A program made the translations under genes and the position numbers. A stretch of 8,995 nucleotides of DNA, from NCBI GenBank assembly GCA_947452665.1, contig CANGEH010000075.1, forward strand, positions 1 to 8,995, given 5' to 3'. The notes beneath the pieces were generated by a model. That model searched no databases and was not told the origin of the DNA. It saw nothing but the letters and a program-made list of their open reading frames with translations. This document shows, piece by piece, positions 1-6,568 of the stretch; within the stretch, counting starts at the first letter, position 1, and the number at the start of each line of letters is the position of its first letter. The stretch is from Caulobacteraceae bacterium. GTDB lineage: Bacteria; Pseudomonadota; Alphaproteobacteria; Caulobacterales; Caulobacteraceae.

Positions 1-194
1 AAATGCTCGCCAGCACCGCGCACAATCAAGACCTTGGCCGTCTCCGCCGCGTCTACCGCCGCGCAAGCATCGGGCAGGGCCGACCACATGGCCTTGGTCA
101 TGGCATTGCGCTTGGCCGGTTGGTTGAGGGTCAAGATCGCATAGTCACCGATCAGGTCTAGGGTCAGGGCCTGGTCTGCAAAGGTCTGGGTCAT
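1..194 (-). CDS. enoyl-CoA hydratase/isomerase family protein, N-terminal part (cut by window edge)
   Basis: This minus-strand gene starts with ATG at 194 and runs off the left edge, so only 64 complete codons are visible. The protein begins MTQTFADQALTLDL and continues with ILTLNQPAKRNAMT at residues 20-33, the typical first strands and the 'P-x-x-x-N-A-(M/L)' signature of the crotonase superfamily. It ends at VLIVRGAGEHF, just before the oxyanion-hole segment (usually SAGAD), which is outside the window. Family members hydrate or isomerise acyl-CoA thioesters, commonly in fatty-acid beta-oxidation; the exact substrate cannot be told from this piece. No strong Shine-Dalgarno sequence is seen upstream of the ATG. 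The start was chosen because the N-terminal length before the first strand is normal for the family. The gene is divergent from the plus-strand block that begins at 361. Confidence 0.85.
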   Translation of the reverse strand, partial: MTQTFADQALTLDLIGDYAILTLNQPAKRNAMTKAMWSALPDACAAVDAAETAKVLIVRGAGEH

Positions 195-360
195 GGACGC
201 TACCGGTGTGGGCTAGGGAGGTTTGGCCGCTGGATTACAGGCTGTGGCAAAGATTACAAAGATTTCATGCAATCGTGTGCATCTAAACGGCCAGGCTGGG
301 GTCTCTAATCATCAGAAGCCTGTGGCATTGACGCCGCAGCATAGGATTTGGAGAGGTTTT
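195..360. promoter_or_regulatory. divergent intergenic region with short tandem repeats
   Basis: These 166 bp separate the minus-strand enoyl-CoA hydratase gene from the plus-strand membrane protein gene, so promoters for both directions should lie here. I could not identify a convincing -35/-10 pair on either strand. What is visible is an imperfect 9-bp tandem repeat (AAAGATTAC at 249-257, AAAGATTTC at 258-266) and a further GATTACA copy at 233-239, which could be a regulator site. A purine-rich ribosome binding site (GGAGAGG, 350-356) sits 4 nt before the ATG at 361. Confidence 0.35.
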
Positions 361-762
361 ATGGCCGAGATTTTGGTTCCGTTAAGTTTTTTCGCGTTTC
401 TGACCGCGATCATCATTGTTCCCGTGATTATGCGCAGCCGTGACCGCGCCCTGCTGCACGAGACCTTGCGCATTGCTTATGAGAAGGGCCAGCCGGTTGC
501 GCCAGAAATGATCGAAATGCTGCAGCGCGATGTTCGTGATCGGAGTGGCGCAATTGCCAAGACTTCGGCGGACCGCGATCTGCGCCGGGCCGTGATTCTA
601 ATCGGCGTCGCCCTCGGTTTGGCGGCCATGGGATGTGCCCTTGGGATGACGGAAGGCGCGGAGGCATTTTACCCCACCTTGGCGGCTGCGACCATTCCAG
701 GCTTTATCGGTCTCGGATTTTTGGTCCTTTGGTTCTTTGGCCGCAATAAGCCTGAAGTTTGA
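361..762 (+). CDS. small three-helix membrane protein, DUF6249-like
   Basis: The product is 133 aa. The ATG at 361 was chosen because GGAGAGG lies just upstream (350-356); the longer reading from a TTG at 223 adds 46 residues of unconvincing sequence. Hydrophobic segments are seen at about residues 4-23, 77-95 and 104-126, with a charged middle loop between the first two. That loop contains R-x-R-D-R-A-L-L-H-E-T-L-R-x-A-Y-E-K-G-Q-P-V-x-P-E, a pattern I associate with the DUF6249 family common in Caulobacterales; this is recognition from memory and no function is known to me. It lies 32 bp upstream of a sigma factor gene on the same strand, so it may be co-transcribed and could be part of that regulatory unit, for example as a membrane sensor or accessory component. 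That role is inference only. Confidence 0.7.
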   Translation: MAEILVPLSFFAFLTAIIIVPVIMRSRDRALLHETLRIAYEKGQPVAPEMIEMLQRDVRDRSGAIAKTSADRDLRRAVILIGVALGLAAMGCALGMTEGAEAFYPTLAAATIPGFIGLGFLVLWFFGRNKPEV

Positions 763-794
763 GCGGCGGCTGATCCAGCGGTCCGGGGTGGGTC

Positions 795-1388
795 ATGAGC
801 ATTCAAAAGGCAAGGCCACTGGCCAGCCTGCACGATATGGACCTTGTGTCCCTGTCGGTTGCGGGCGGCCGCGCGGCGTTTGGCGAGCTGGTGCGGCGAC
901 ACGGCCCAGGCGTGCGCGGCCTTTTGCGCCGCATAGGGGCCGAGCCGGATCTTGCCGATGACGTGGCCCAAGACGCCTTCTTGACCGCGTTTGAACAGAT
1001 TGCCGAGTTTCGCGGTGATGGCAGTTTTGCTGGATGGGTCAAGCGCATTGCTGTGCGGCTGCATATCCGCCGCTGGAAAAAGGATCGCCGCCTCGATCTG
1101 GTGGCGGAGACGCCAGAACCGGTCTGGGACGGTAGCGAGCAACCGGGTGATAGCACTTCGCAGGCTCGCCACATGGACCTAGATACGGCGCTGGCGGCCT
1201 TAAGTCCGGCTGAACGGGCCTGCGTTAGCCTGTGTTTCGGGGCGGGCATGTCGCATGCAGAGGCGGCTGAGGCCTTGAATATTCCGCTTGGCACAGTCAA
1301 ATCGCATGTCAAACGCGGACTTGAACGGCTTAAACATCAACTGGCCCCAAATGCTGAGGCCCGATCAGAGCAAGACGCCCATGGCTGA
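795..1388 (+). CDS. ECF-type RNA polymerase sigma factor (sigma-70 family)
   Basis: This 197-aa protein has the two-domain layout of extracytoplasmic-function sigma factors. Region 2 covers about residues 28-98: DLADDVAQDAFLTAFEQ at 52-68 is the core-polymerase binding helix, and F-x-x-W-V-x-R-I-A at 78-86 followed by a basic stretch (92-99) is the -10 recognition part. Region 4 covers about 128-181, with a helix-turn-helix at 152-173 containing MSHAEAAEALNIPLGTVKSHV, which reads the -35 element. A linker of about 30 residues joins them. It should direct RNA polymerase to a specific stress or envelope regulon; the ECF group and target promoter cannot be assigned by eye. The ribosome binding site is weak (GGGGTGGG, 785-792). 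Its stop overlaps the next gene's start by 8 bp, indicating translational coupling to a probable membrane anti-sigma factor. No GGAAC-like ECF promoter was seen upstream, so autoregulation is not supported. Confidence 0.92.
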   Translation: MSIQKARPLASLHDMDLVSLSVAGGRAAFGELVRRHGPGVRGLLRRIGAEPDLADDVAQDAFLTAFEQIAEFRGDGSFAGWVKRIAVRLHIRRWKKDRRLDLVAETPEPVWDGSEQPGDSTSQARHMDLDTALAALSPAERACVSLCFGAGMSHAEAAEALNIPLGTVKSHVKRGLERLKHQLAPNAEARSEQDAHG

Positions 1389-1761
1389 TCATGATTTCAA
1401 GTATCAACTCGAACGGCTGTTCAATACCCCGCCAAGCCTCGCTGATAGCGAGGCCTTTGCCCTGAGGGTTGAGGCGCGCCTGGCCAAGGGCTGGCAGATG
1501 CGCAATCTGGTGCTCGGTGCATCGGGCCTAATCGGAGGTCTGATTGCCGTGCGCCAGGCCATGGGCCTGAACCTGTATGGACGCTTGGAGGCCTTTTCTG
1601 GCCTTGAAGCGCGCCAAGCCTTGGCGGGCTTTGCCCATTGGACCCCGTCCCATCTGGGCTTGCCCTTATGGCCATTTGGTGGTGAAGCGATTTGGATGTC
1701 AGGCGGACTGATGATTTTGGCCATCGGATTTGCCCTGATACGGTTGCTTGAGGAGGTCTAG
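1381..1761 (+). CDS. two-helix membrane protein, candidate anti-sigma factor
   Basis: The 126-aa product starts with an ATG lying inside the last codons of the sigma factor gene (8-bp overlap, different frame), which is why this start is preferred over an upstream in-frame one at 1288. Residues 1-38 are soluble and charged (ADHDFKYQLERLFNTPPSLAD, then a helix rich in E, R and A). Hydrophobic segments follow at about 41-60 and 102-123, with a roughly 40-residue loop between them containing W87, H91 and W97. I do not recognise the family. There is no cysteine in the protein and no H-x3-C-x2-C zinc anti-sigma motif. The role as a membrane-bound partner of the sigma factor is inferred from overlap, size and topology: a short N-terminal cytoplasmic helix domain before a membrane anchor is common in anti-sigma factors. 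Its 3' end carries the Shine-Dalgarno sequence of panB. Confidence 0.75.
   Translation: MADHDFKYQLERLFNTPPSLADSEAFALRVEARLAKGWQMRNLVLGASGLIGGLIAVRQAMGLNLYGRLEAFSGLEARQALAGFAHWTPSHLGLPLWPFGGEAIWMSGGLMILAIGFALIRLLEEV
1751..1756 (+). promoter_or_regulatory. ribosome binding site of panB
   Basis: AGGAGG, a perfect Shine-Dalgarno core, lies inside the last codons of the upstream gene and 10 nt before the TTG at 1767. It is the strongest ribosome binding site in the window and is what supports the unusual TTG start of panB, since no ATG is available nearby in that frame before the conserved N-terminus. Confidence 0.75.
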
Positions 1762-1766
1762 GCCCT

Positions 1767-2591
1767 TTGTCCGCCCAAACACAGGCCGCTATTGCCCGGA
1801 TCTCGGCCCCGGAAATTACGGCCCGCAAGGGCGGTGAGCCGATAGTCTGTCTGACCGCCTATACCGCGCCCATGGCCGCCCTGATGGACCCGCATTGCGA
1901 TCTTTTATTGGTCGGCGATTCGGTTGGCATGGTGGTGCATGGCCTGCCCAATACGGTTGGCGTGACCCTAGACATGATGATCCTGCACGGTCAGGCCGTT
2001 ATGCGCACCGCCAAACGCGCCCTCGTGGTCATCGATATGCCGTTTGGCAGTTATGAAGGCTCGGCCGAAGCGGCCTATGACAATGCGGTGCGGATCATGA
2101 AGGAAACCGGGGCCCAGGCAGTCAAGGTTGAGAGCGGCCCAACCGTGCCCGACACTATTGCCTATATGGTGCGCCGCGGCATTCCGGTCATGGGCCATGT
2201 TGGCCTTAGGCCCCAGTCTGTGCTGGTCGATGGCGGGTTTCGTGCCAAGGGTCGCACCGAGGACGAGCGCGCGCGCGTGATTGCTGAGGCCAAGGCCACA
2301 GCCGATGCGGGGGCCTTTTGTCTGGTGGTTGAGGGCGTGGCCGAGGCACTGGCCCGCGATGTGACCGCTGCGGTCAGCGTGCCGACCATTGGCATTGGCG
2401 CGTCGAGCGGCTGTGACGGACAGATTCTGGTTACGGATGACATGCTGGGCCTGTTCGACTGGACCCCGAAATTTGTCCGGCGCTATGCCGATCTGCGCGG
2501 GGAAATCAGCCGCGCCGTCGAATCCTATGCGCAAGATGTCCGGGCAAGGCGGTTTCCGGGCAAAGAAGAGACTTATTTTTCCAAGCCTTGA
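1767..2591 (+). CDS. panB: 3-methyl-2-oxobutanoate hydroxymethyltransferase (ketopantoate hydroxymethyltransferase)
   Basis: PanB transfers a hydroxymethyl group from 5,10-methylenetetrahydrofolate to 3-methyl-2-oxobutanoate to give ketopantoate, the first committed step to pantothenate and CoA in the cytoplasm. The 274-aa length is close to the 264 aa of the E. coli enzyme. Conserved motifs are in order: LLLVGDSVGMVVHG (47-59 region), VIDMPFGSY (88-96), AVKVESG (118-124), VMGHVGLRPQSV (141-152), LVVEGV (186-191) and GASSGCDGQILVTDDMLGL (211-229). By alignment to E. coli the magnesium ligands are D51, D90 and E122, K120 and H144 line the site, and E189 is the catalytic base; all are present. 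Translation starts at TTG (1767), supported by AGGAGG upstream. It lies 5 bp after the candidate anti-sigma gene; panC is not in the window. Confidence 0.96.
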   Translation: MSAQTQAAIARISAPEITARKGGEPIVCLTAYTAPMAALMDPHCDLLLVGDSVGMVVHGLPNTVGVTLDMMILHGQAVMRTAKRALVVIDMPFGSYEGSAEAAYDNAVRIMKETGAQAVKVESGPTVPDTIAYMVRRGIPVMGHVGLRPQSVLVDGGFRAKGRTEDERARVIAEAKATADAGAFCLVVEGVAEALARDVTAAVSVPTIGIGASSGCDGQILVTDDMLGLFDWTPKFVRRYADLRGEISRAVESYAQDVRARRFPGKEETYFSKP

Positions 2592-2681
2592 GCTTAACAG
2601 GTCACGCCTGCATTGCGGCCAGGCGCGACAGGCGATAGGTTCCCCCCTCATTGTCCCTGGCCAAGAGCGGAGCCTGCACGC
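2592..2681 (+). other. panB to TPR-gene gap with small hairpin
   Basis: This 90-bp gap is the longest inside the plus-strand block. It contains a 6-bp inverted repeat, CGCCTG (2605-2610) and CAGGCG (2620-2625), with a 9-nt loop. No T-run follows, so it is not a classical terminator. No clear promoter is seen. A purine-rich AGCGGAG at about 2666-2672 is a plausible ribosome binding site for the GTG at 2682. Confidence 0.3.
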
Positions 2682-3449
2682 GTGTCCGACGTATTTGATG
2701 AAGTCGAAGAACAACTTCGGTCCGAACAGTATATGGCCATGGCGCGCCGCGCCGTGCCCTGGATCATTGGCACACTGGCCGCAGCCCTGGTGATTGCCGT
2801 GGGTGTTTATGGCTATTTGGACTATCAAACCAAGCAGGCCGGTAAGGCCGCTGAGTCCTATGGTCAGGCGCTTGAGACCTATACCAAGGGCGATAAGGCC
2901 GCGGCCTTTGCCGAATTCCAGACCGTGATCAATGTCGGTTCGGGCGGCTATAAGGCCTTGGCCCTGATGCAGCAGGGCGCGATTCGCCTCGAGCAGGACA
3001 AGACGGCCGAGGCCGTGGCCCTGTTTGACGCCGCCGCCAAGGCTGCGCCGAATTTAATCCTTGGCGATGCTGCCCGCCTCAAATCCGCCTTCGCCTTGAT
3101 GGACACAGCGCCTTATTCGGAAATCGAAAAAAGGCTCAAGCCCTTGACGGAAGTTAAACACCCCTATCGCCCAACCGCCATTGAGGCCCTGGCCCTGGCC
3201 AAGATTGCCGCTGGCAAGGTTGATGAGGCCAAGAGTGATCTCAATGTCCTGACCCTGCTGCCCGATGCGCCTGATGCTATGCGCCAGCGTGCCAATGCCG
3301 CTATCAGCCTGATCGATGCTGGAACCGCCAAGAGCATGCCGCAGGTCGCTAAGGCCGCCTTGGCCCTGCCCAAGCCCATCCCCATGCCCGCCGGGGCCAT
3401 GATCCCTGGCCTGACCGCGCCACAAGCCCAGGCTGGAGCCGCCCAATGA
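2682..3449 (+). CDS. membrane-anchored TPR protein, YfgM-like (ancillary translocon subunit family)
   Basis: The 255-aa product begins at GTG 2682, giving MSDVFDEVEEQLRSEQ, which matches the usual start of this family in alphaproteobacteria; a longer reading from TTG 2613 would add 23 residues without an apparent domain. There is a short cytoplasmic N-terminus, one transmembrane helix at about 25-46, then an alanine-rich helical TPR-like periplasmic region from about 54 to 212, for example AESYGQALETYTKGDKAAA and AEAVALFDAAAKAAP. The tail from 230 is rich in P, A and M. In E. coli, YfgM binds SecYEG and periplasmic chaperones and is encoded directly before bamB and der, the same order as here, which supports the assignment to the TPR_21/YfgM-like group. 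The stop overlaps the bamB start (ATGA), implying coupled translation. Confidence 0.85.
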   Translation: MSDVFDEVEEQLRSEQYMAMARRAVPWIIGTLAAALVIAVGVYGYLDYQTKQAGKAAESYGQALETYTKGDKAAAFAEFQTVINVGSGGYKALALMQQGAIRLEQDKTAEAVALFDAAAKAAPNLILGDAARLKSAFALMDTAPYSEIEKRLKPLTEVKHPYRPTAIEALALAKIAAGKVDEAKSDLNVLTLLPDAPDAMRQRANAAISLIDAGTAKSMPQVAKAALALPKPIPMPAGAMIPGLTAPQAQAGAAQ

Positions 3450-4789
3450 CCTTTAAACGGACCCTTACCGTCCTTGCCCTGATTGCTGTCACCGGCCTGA
3501 CCGGTTGCGCCTCAATGACCAAGTTGAACCCCTTCAAGGGCGGCGCCAATAACAAGGTCAAGGCTTCTGAAGGCCAGCGGATTTCGATCATTGCCTTTGA
3601 TGAAAAACTGGCCGTGGCCGATGCCCTAAAGGGCGTAGACTTTTATCTGCCCGATCCGGTTACCCGCACCGATTGGCCCTTGCCGGGCGGCACGCCTGAG
3701 CAGTCGGTTGAGCATGTTGCGGCCGGCAGCGATTTTCGCATTGCCTGGAAGCGCGGTTTTGGGGCCGGGTCCAATCGGCGCATGCATATTACAGCGCCGC
3801 CGGTCGCCGCCGATGGCATGATCTTTACCATGGATGGCGAGGCCGGGGTTTCCGCCCATCTGGCAACCACGGGGGCGCAGGTCTGGCACAGCAATCTTGC
3901 CGCGCGCAATCGCCGCGACAAGGAAGCCTTTGGCGGTGGCGTTGCCTATAGCAATGGCAAGCTGGTCGTCTCGTCGGGCTATAGGTTCATTGCCGCTTTG
4001 GATGCCAAGACCGGTGCCACGGTCTGGAAGGTCAATGTTGAATCCCCGATTCATGCCGCGCCAACCATCTCGAACGGCAAGGTCTATGTGGTATCGACCG
4101 ATAATGAGCTCCTGACCTATGATCTGGAAACCGGCGCGCCGGGCTGGACCTATCAGGCCCTGGTGGAATCGGCCCGTATTCTGGAAGCCTCAAGCCCAGC
4201 TGTGTCAGGCGATACGGTGGTGGCCGGCTTTGCCTCGGGCGAACTGATCGCCCTGCGCACCATCAATGGCAATGATTTGTGGCAGGAGGTCCTGTCGCGG
4301 GCCAGCCGCACCAATGCCCTGTCGGAAATCCGCGATATTCCAGGTCGTCCGGTCATCTATAAGGGCGATGTGTTTGCGGTCAGCCATTCGGGCGTGTTTG
4401 CCGCGACCGATATGCGCACTGGCACCGCGCGCTGGTCCTTACCGGTTTCGGGCGTTTCGACGCCCTGGGCGGCGGGCGATGTGGTGTTTGTGGTGTCCAA
4501 GGCCGGTGAGGTGATCTGTGTTTCACGTGAAAGCGGCCAGGTCTATTGGGTCAATGATCTGAACAAGGACCGCAAGAAAAAGCAGCGCGCCCTGTGGTCT
4601 AGCCCGGTTCTGGCCTCTAATCGTCTGGTTATTGTCTCCAGTACAGGCGAGATGGTGGGCCTTAATCCGCGCACCGGCGCTCTGGAAAAGACACTCAAGC
4701 TCGGCTCACCCGCCTTGCTGTCGCCCATTGCCGTCAATGACATGCTATATATAGCCAGCGATAAGGGCGATTTGATCGCCATTCGCTAA
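3446..4789 (+). CDS. bamB: outer membrane assembly lipoprotein BamB (PQQ-like beta-propeller)
   Basis: BamB is an outer-membrane lipoprotein on the periplasmic side that helps the BAM complex fold beta-barrel proteins. The 447-aa precursor has a lipoprotein signal peptide: basic MTFKR, hydrophobic core, and lipobox LTGC at 18-21, so Cys21 would be lipidated. The rest is a beta-propeller of PQQ-like repeats with the 'A-L-D-x-x-T-G-x-x-x-W' pattern, visible near 137-147, 183-194, 223-234, 268-279, 319-330, 357-368 and 404-413; seven clear repeats agree with an eight-bladed propeller. It is longer than the E. coli protein (392 aa), partly from a roughly 70-residue linker after the lipobox and a basic insert NKDRKKKQR at 373-381. 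The start overlaps the previous stop (ATGA), with GGAG at 3435-3438 as ribosome binding site. Position before der supports the identity. Confidence 0.93.
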   Translation: MTFKRTLTVLALIAVTGLTGCASMTKLNPFKGGANNKVKASEGQRISIIAFDEKLAVADALKGVDFYLPDPVTRTDWPLPGGTPEQSVEHVAAGSDFRIAWKRGFGAGSNRRMHITAPPVAADGMIFTMDGEAGVSAHLATTGAQVWHSNLAARNRRDKEAFGGGVAYSNGKLVVSSGYRFIAALDAKTGATVWKVNVESPIHAAPTISNGKVYVVSTDNELLTYDLETGAPGWTYQALVESARILEASSPAVSGDTVVAGFASGELIALRTINGNDLWQEVLSRASRTNALSEIRDIPGRPVIYKGDVFAVSHSGVFAATDMRTGTARWSLPVSGVSTPWAAGDVVFVVSKAGEVICVSRESGQVYWVNDLNKDRKKKQRALWSSPVLASNRLVIVSSTGEMVGLNPRTGALEKTLKLGSPALLSPIAVNDMLYIASDKGDLIAIR

Positions 4790-4822
4790 GGATCGGCACT
4801 GTCGCTGATCTTGAGATTATTT

Positions 4823-4828
4823 GAGGAG
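4823..4828 (+). promoter_or_regulatory. ribosome binding site of der
   Basis: GAGGAG lies 11 nt upstream of the ATG at 4840, in the 50-bp gap after bamB. No terminator or clear promoter is seen in this gap, consistent with co-transcription of bamB and der. Confidence 0.6.
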
Positions 4829-4839
4829 ACCGCGCGTTC

Positions 4840-6555
4840 ATGGCGCTTAAAGTCGCGATCGTCGGTCGCCCCAATGTGGGCAAATCTACCCTGTTCAATC
4901 GTCTGGCCGGGCGCAAGCTGGCGATTGTCGATGACCGGCCAGGTGTGACCCGTGACCGACGCTTTGCCACGGGCCGCATCGGCGACCTTGATCTGGTATT
5001 GATCGATACGGCTGGGTTCGAAGACGTCACCGATGAGAGCCTGGAATCGCGCATGCGTCGCCAGACCGAATTGGCGATCGAAGAATGCGATGTTGCCCTC
5101 TTCGTCATGGATGCGCGCGAGGGGGTCACTCCGCTTGATGGCCTGTTTGGCGAGGTGCTGCGGCGTAAATCGCGGCCGGTGATCCTGTTGGCCAACAAGG
5201 CTGAGGGCCGGGCCGGTGAAGCTGGGACCATGGAAGCCTTCCGGCTTGGCCTTGGCGAGCCCTTGGGTATTTCCGCCGAGCATGGCGAGGGCATGGCTGA
5301 GCTTTATGCCGCCCTGCGCGTGGTGTCAGACGCGATCGATGAGGCGGATGACGACTTTGACGAAGACGGCGACGAGGATGAGGACGACAACGACAATGAA
5401 AAACCGATCCGCATTGCCATTGTTGGTCGGCCCAATGCGGGCAAATCGACCCTGATCAATCGCCTGATCGGGGAGGAGCGTTTGCTGACCGGGCCCGAGG
5501 CCGGGATCACGCGCGATGCCATTCCGGTCGATTGGAACTTTGAGGGCCGTGCTATTCGGCTGGTCGACACCGCAGGCTTGCGCCGCAAAGCGCGGATTCA
5601 CGAAAAGCTGGAAAAGCTGTCTACGGGCGACACCATCCGGGCTATTACCTTTGCCGAGGTCGTGGTTCTGGTCATGGACGCAACCCACCCGTTTGAAATC
5701 CAGGACCTGCAGATTGCGGACCTAATCGAGCGCGAGGGCAGGGGCCTTGTGTTCGTATTGGCCAAATGGGACCTGGTCGAGGACCCTCAAGCGCAATTGG
5801 CGGCCTTTATCGAACATGCCGAGCGCATGCTGCCCCAGGTGCGCGGCACGCCCGTGATCGCGCTCTCGGCTGAGACCGGCAAGGGTGTTGAGCGGCTCAT
5901 GCCAGCCGTGGGCAAGGTCTATAAGGACTGGTCGACCAAGATTAAGACCCGCGACCTGAATGACTGGCTACAAATGGCCATGCAACGCCATGCCCCGCCA
6001 TCGGTTGGCGGGCGGCGGATCAAGCCCAAATACATGGCCCAGATCAAGGCGCGGCCCCCGACCTTTGTCATGTTCTCGTCGCGAGCGGCGGAAATGCCCG
6101 AAAGCTATCGGCGTTACCTGGTTAACAGCCTGCGCGAAAGCTTTGATATTCCAGGTGTGCCCTTGCGCATCACCATCAAGTCTGGGGCCAACCCCTATGC
6201 CGATGGCGATGGCAAGCCAGCTGCAAGGGCGGGCTATAAGCCAAGCCGCGAGCGCGCTGCGCGGGCCCAGGCCTCAGCCGCGACCGTTGCGGCGCGGGCC
6301 GCAGCGGCTGTCGCTGTGCCCGATATTGAGGTTGCAGAGGCCCCCATTCCCAAGCTCAAGGCTAAGCCCAAGGGCACAGGCGGCGGCACCAAATCACCGC
6401 GGGCCAAGGCGCGGGCGCTTGCAAAGACGGCGCAAGTGATCCGATCCAAGCCCGGCGGTGTGCGTACCGGACCAAAAAAGCCAATGATTGGTCGCTCCAC
6501 CGGCCCGAAAAAGCCAGCCGCAACCAAGCGCCCCTTGGGTCCAAGAAAACCTTAA
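4840..6555 (+). CDS. der: ribosome-assembly GTPase Der (EngA), double G-domain
   Basis: Der is a cytoplasmic GTPase needed for maturation of the 50S ribosomal subunit. The 571-aa protein has the unique tandem layout. G domain 1: G1 GRPNVGKS 9-16, G2 T37 in PGVTRDR, G3 DTAG 56-59, G4 NKAE 119-122, G5 SAE 145-147. A very acidic linker follows at about 166-187, rich in D and E. G domain 2: G1 GRPNAGKS 196-203, G3 DTAG 243-246, G4 AKWD 308-311, G5 SAETG 343-347. The C-terminal KH-like domain is at about 366-455 (PPTFVMFSS, ESYRRYLVN, GVPLRI, NPYA). A basic A/K/P/R-rich tail of about 115 residues (456-571) makes it longer than E. coli Der (490 aa). The second G4 motif lacks the usual Asn (AKWD instead of NKWD). 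It is last in the plus-strand block and convergent with the dehydrogenase gene. Confidence 0.97.
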   Translation: MALKVAIVGRPNVGKSTLFNRLAGRKLAIVDDRPGVTRDRRFATGRIGDLDLVLIDTAGFEDVTDESLESRMRRQTELAIEECDVALFVMDAREGVTPLDGLFGEVLRRKSRPVILLANKAEGRAGEAGTMEAFRLGLGEPLGISAEHGEGMAELYAALRVVSDAIDEADDDFDEDGDEDEDDNDNEKPIRIAIVGRPNAGKSTLINRLIGEERLLTGPEAGITRDAIPVDWNFEGRAIRLVDTAGLRRKARIHEKLEKLSTGDTIRAITFAEVVVLVMDATHPFEIQDLQIADLIEREGRGLVFVLAKWDLVEDPQAQLAAFIEHAERMLPQVRGTPVIALSAETGKGVERLMPAVGKVYKDWSTKIKTRDLNDWLQMAMQRHAPPSVGGRRIKPKYMAQIKARPPTFVMFSSRAAEMPESYRRYLVNSLRESFDIPGVPLRITIKSGANPYADGDGKPAARAGYKPSRERAARAQASAATVAARAAAAVAVPDIEVAEAPIPKLKAKPKGTGGGTKSPRAKARALAKTAQVIRSKPGGVRTGPKKPMIGRSTGPKKPAATKRPLGPRKP

Positions 6556-6568
6556 GCCGCCTCTAAAT

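Noticed and set aside
254..333. Possible sigma-70 promoter elements (TTACAA, TCTAAT, TTGACG) upstream of the DUF6249-like gene
   Set aside because: None pairs with a second element at 16-18 bp spacing, so no promoter is called.
223..360. Upstream TTG extension of the DUF6249-like protein
   Set aside because: The ATG at 361 has a good ribosome binding site and starts directly before the first membrane helix; the extension covers the intergenic repeats.
669..1312. Two antisense open frames opposite the sigma factor gene
   Set aside because: Both overlap a clear ECF sigma factor and have low-complexity, Arg/Ala/Ser-rich translations without motifs.
1968..2828. Long antisense open frame (286 codons) opposite panB and the start of the TPR gene
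   Set aside because: It mirrors the well-supported panB frame, has His/Gly/Pro-rich composition typical of shadow frames in GC-rich DNA, and shows no domain.
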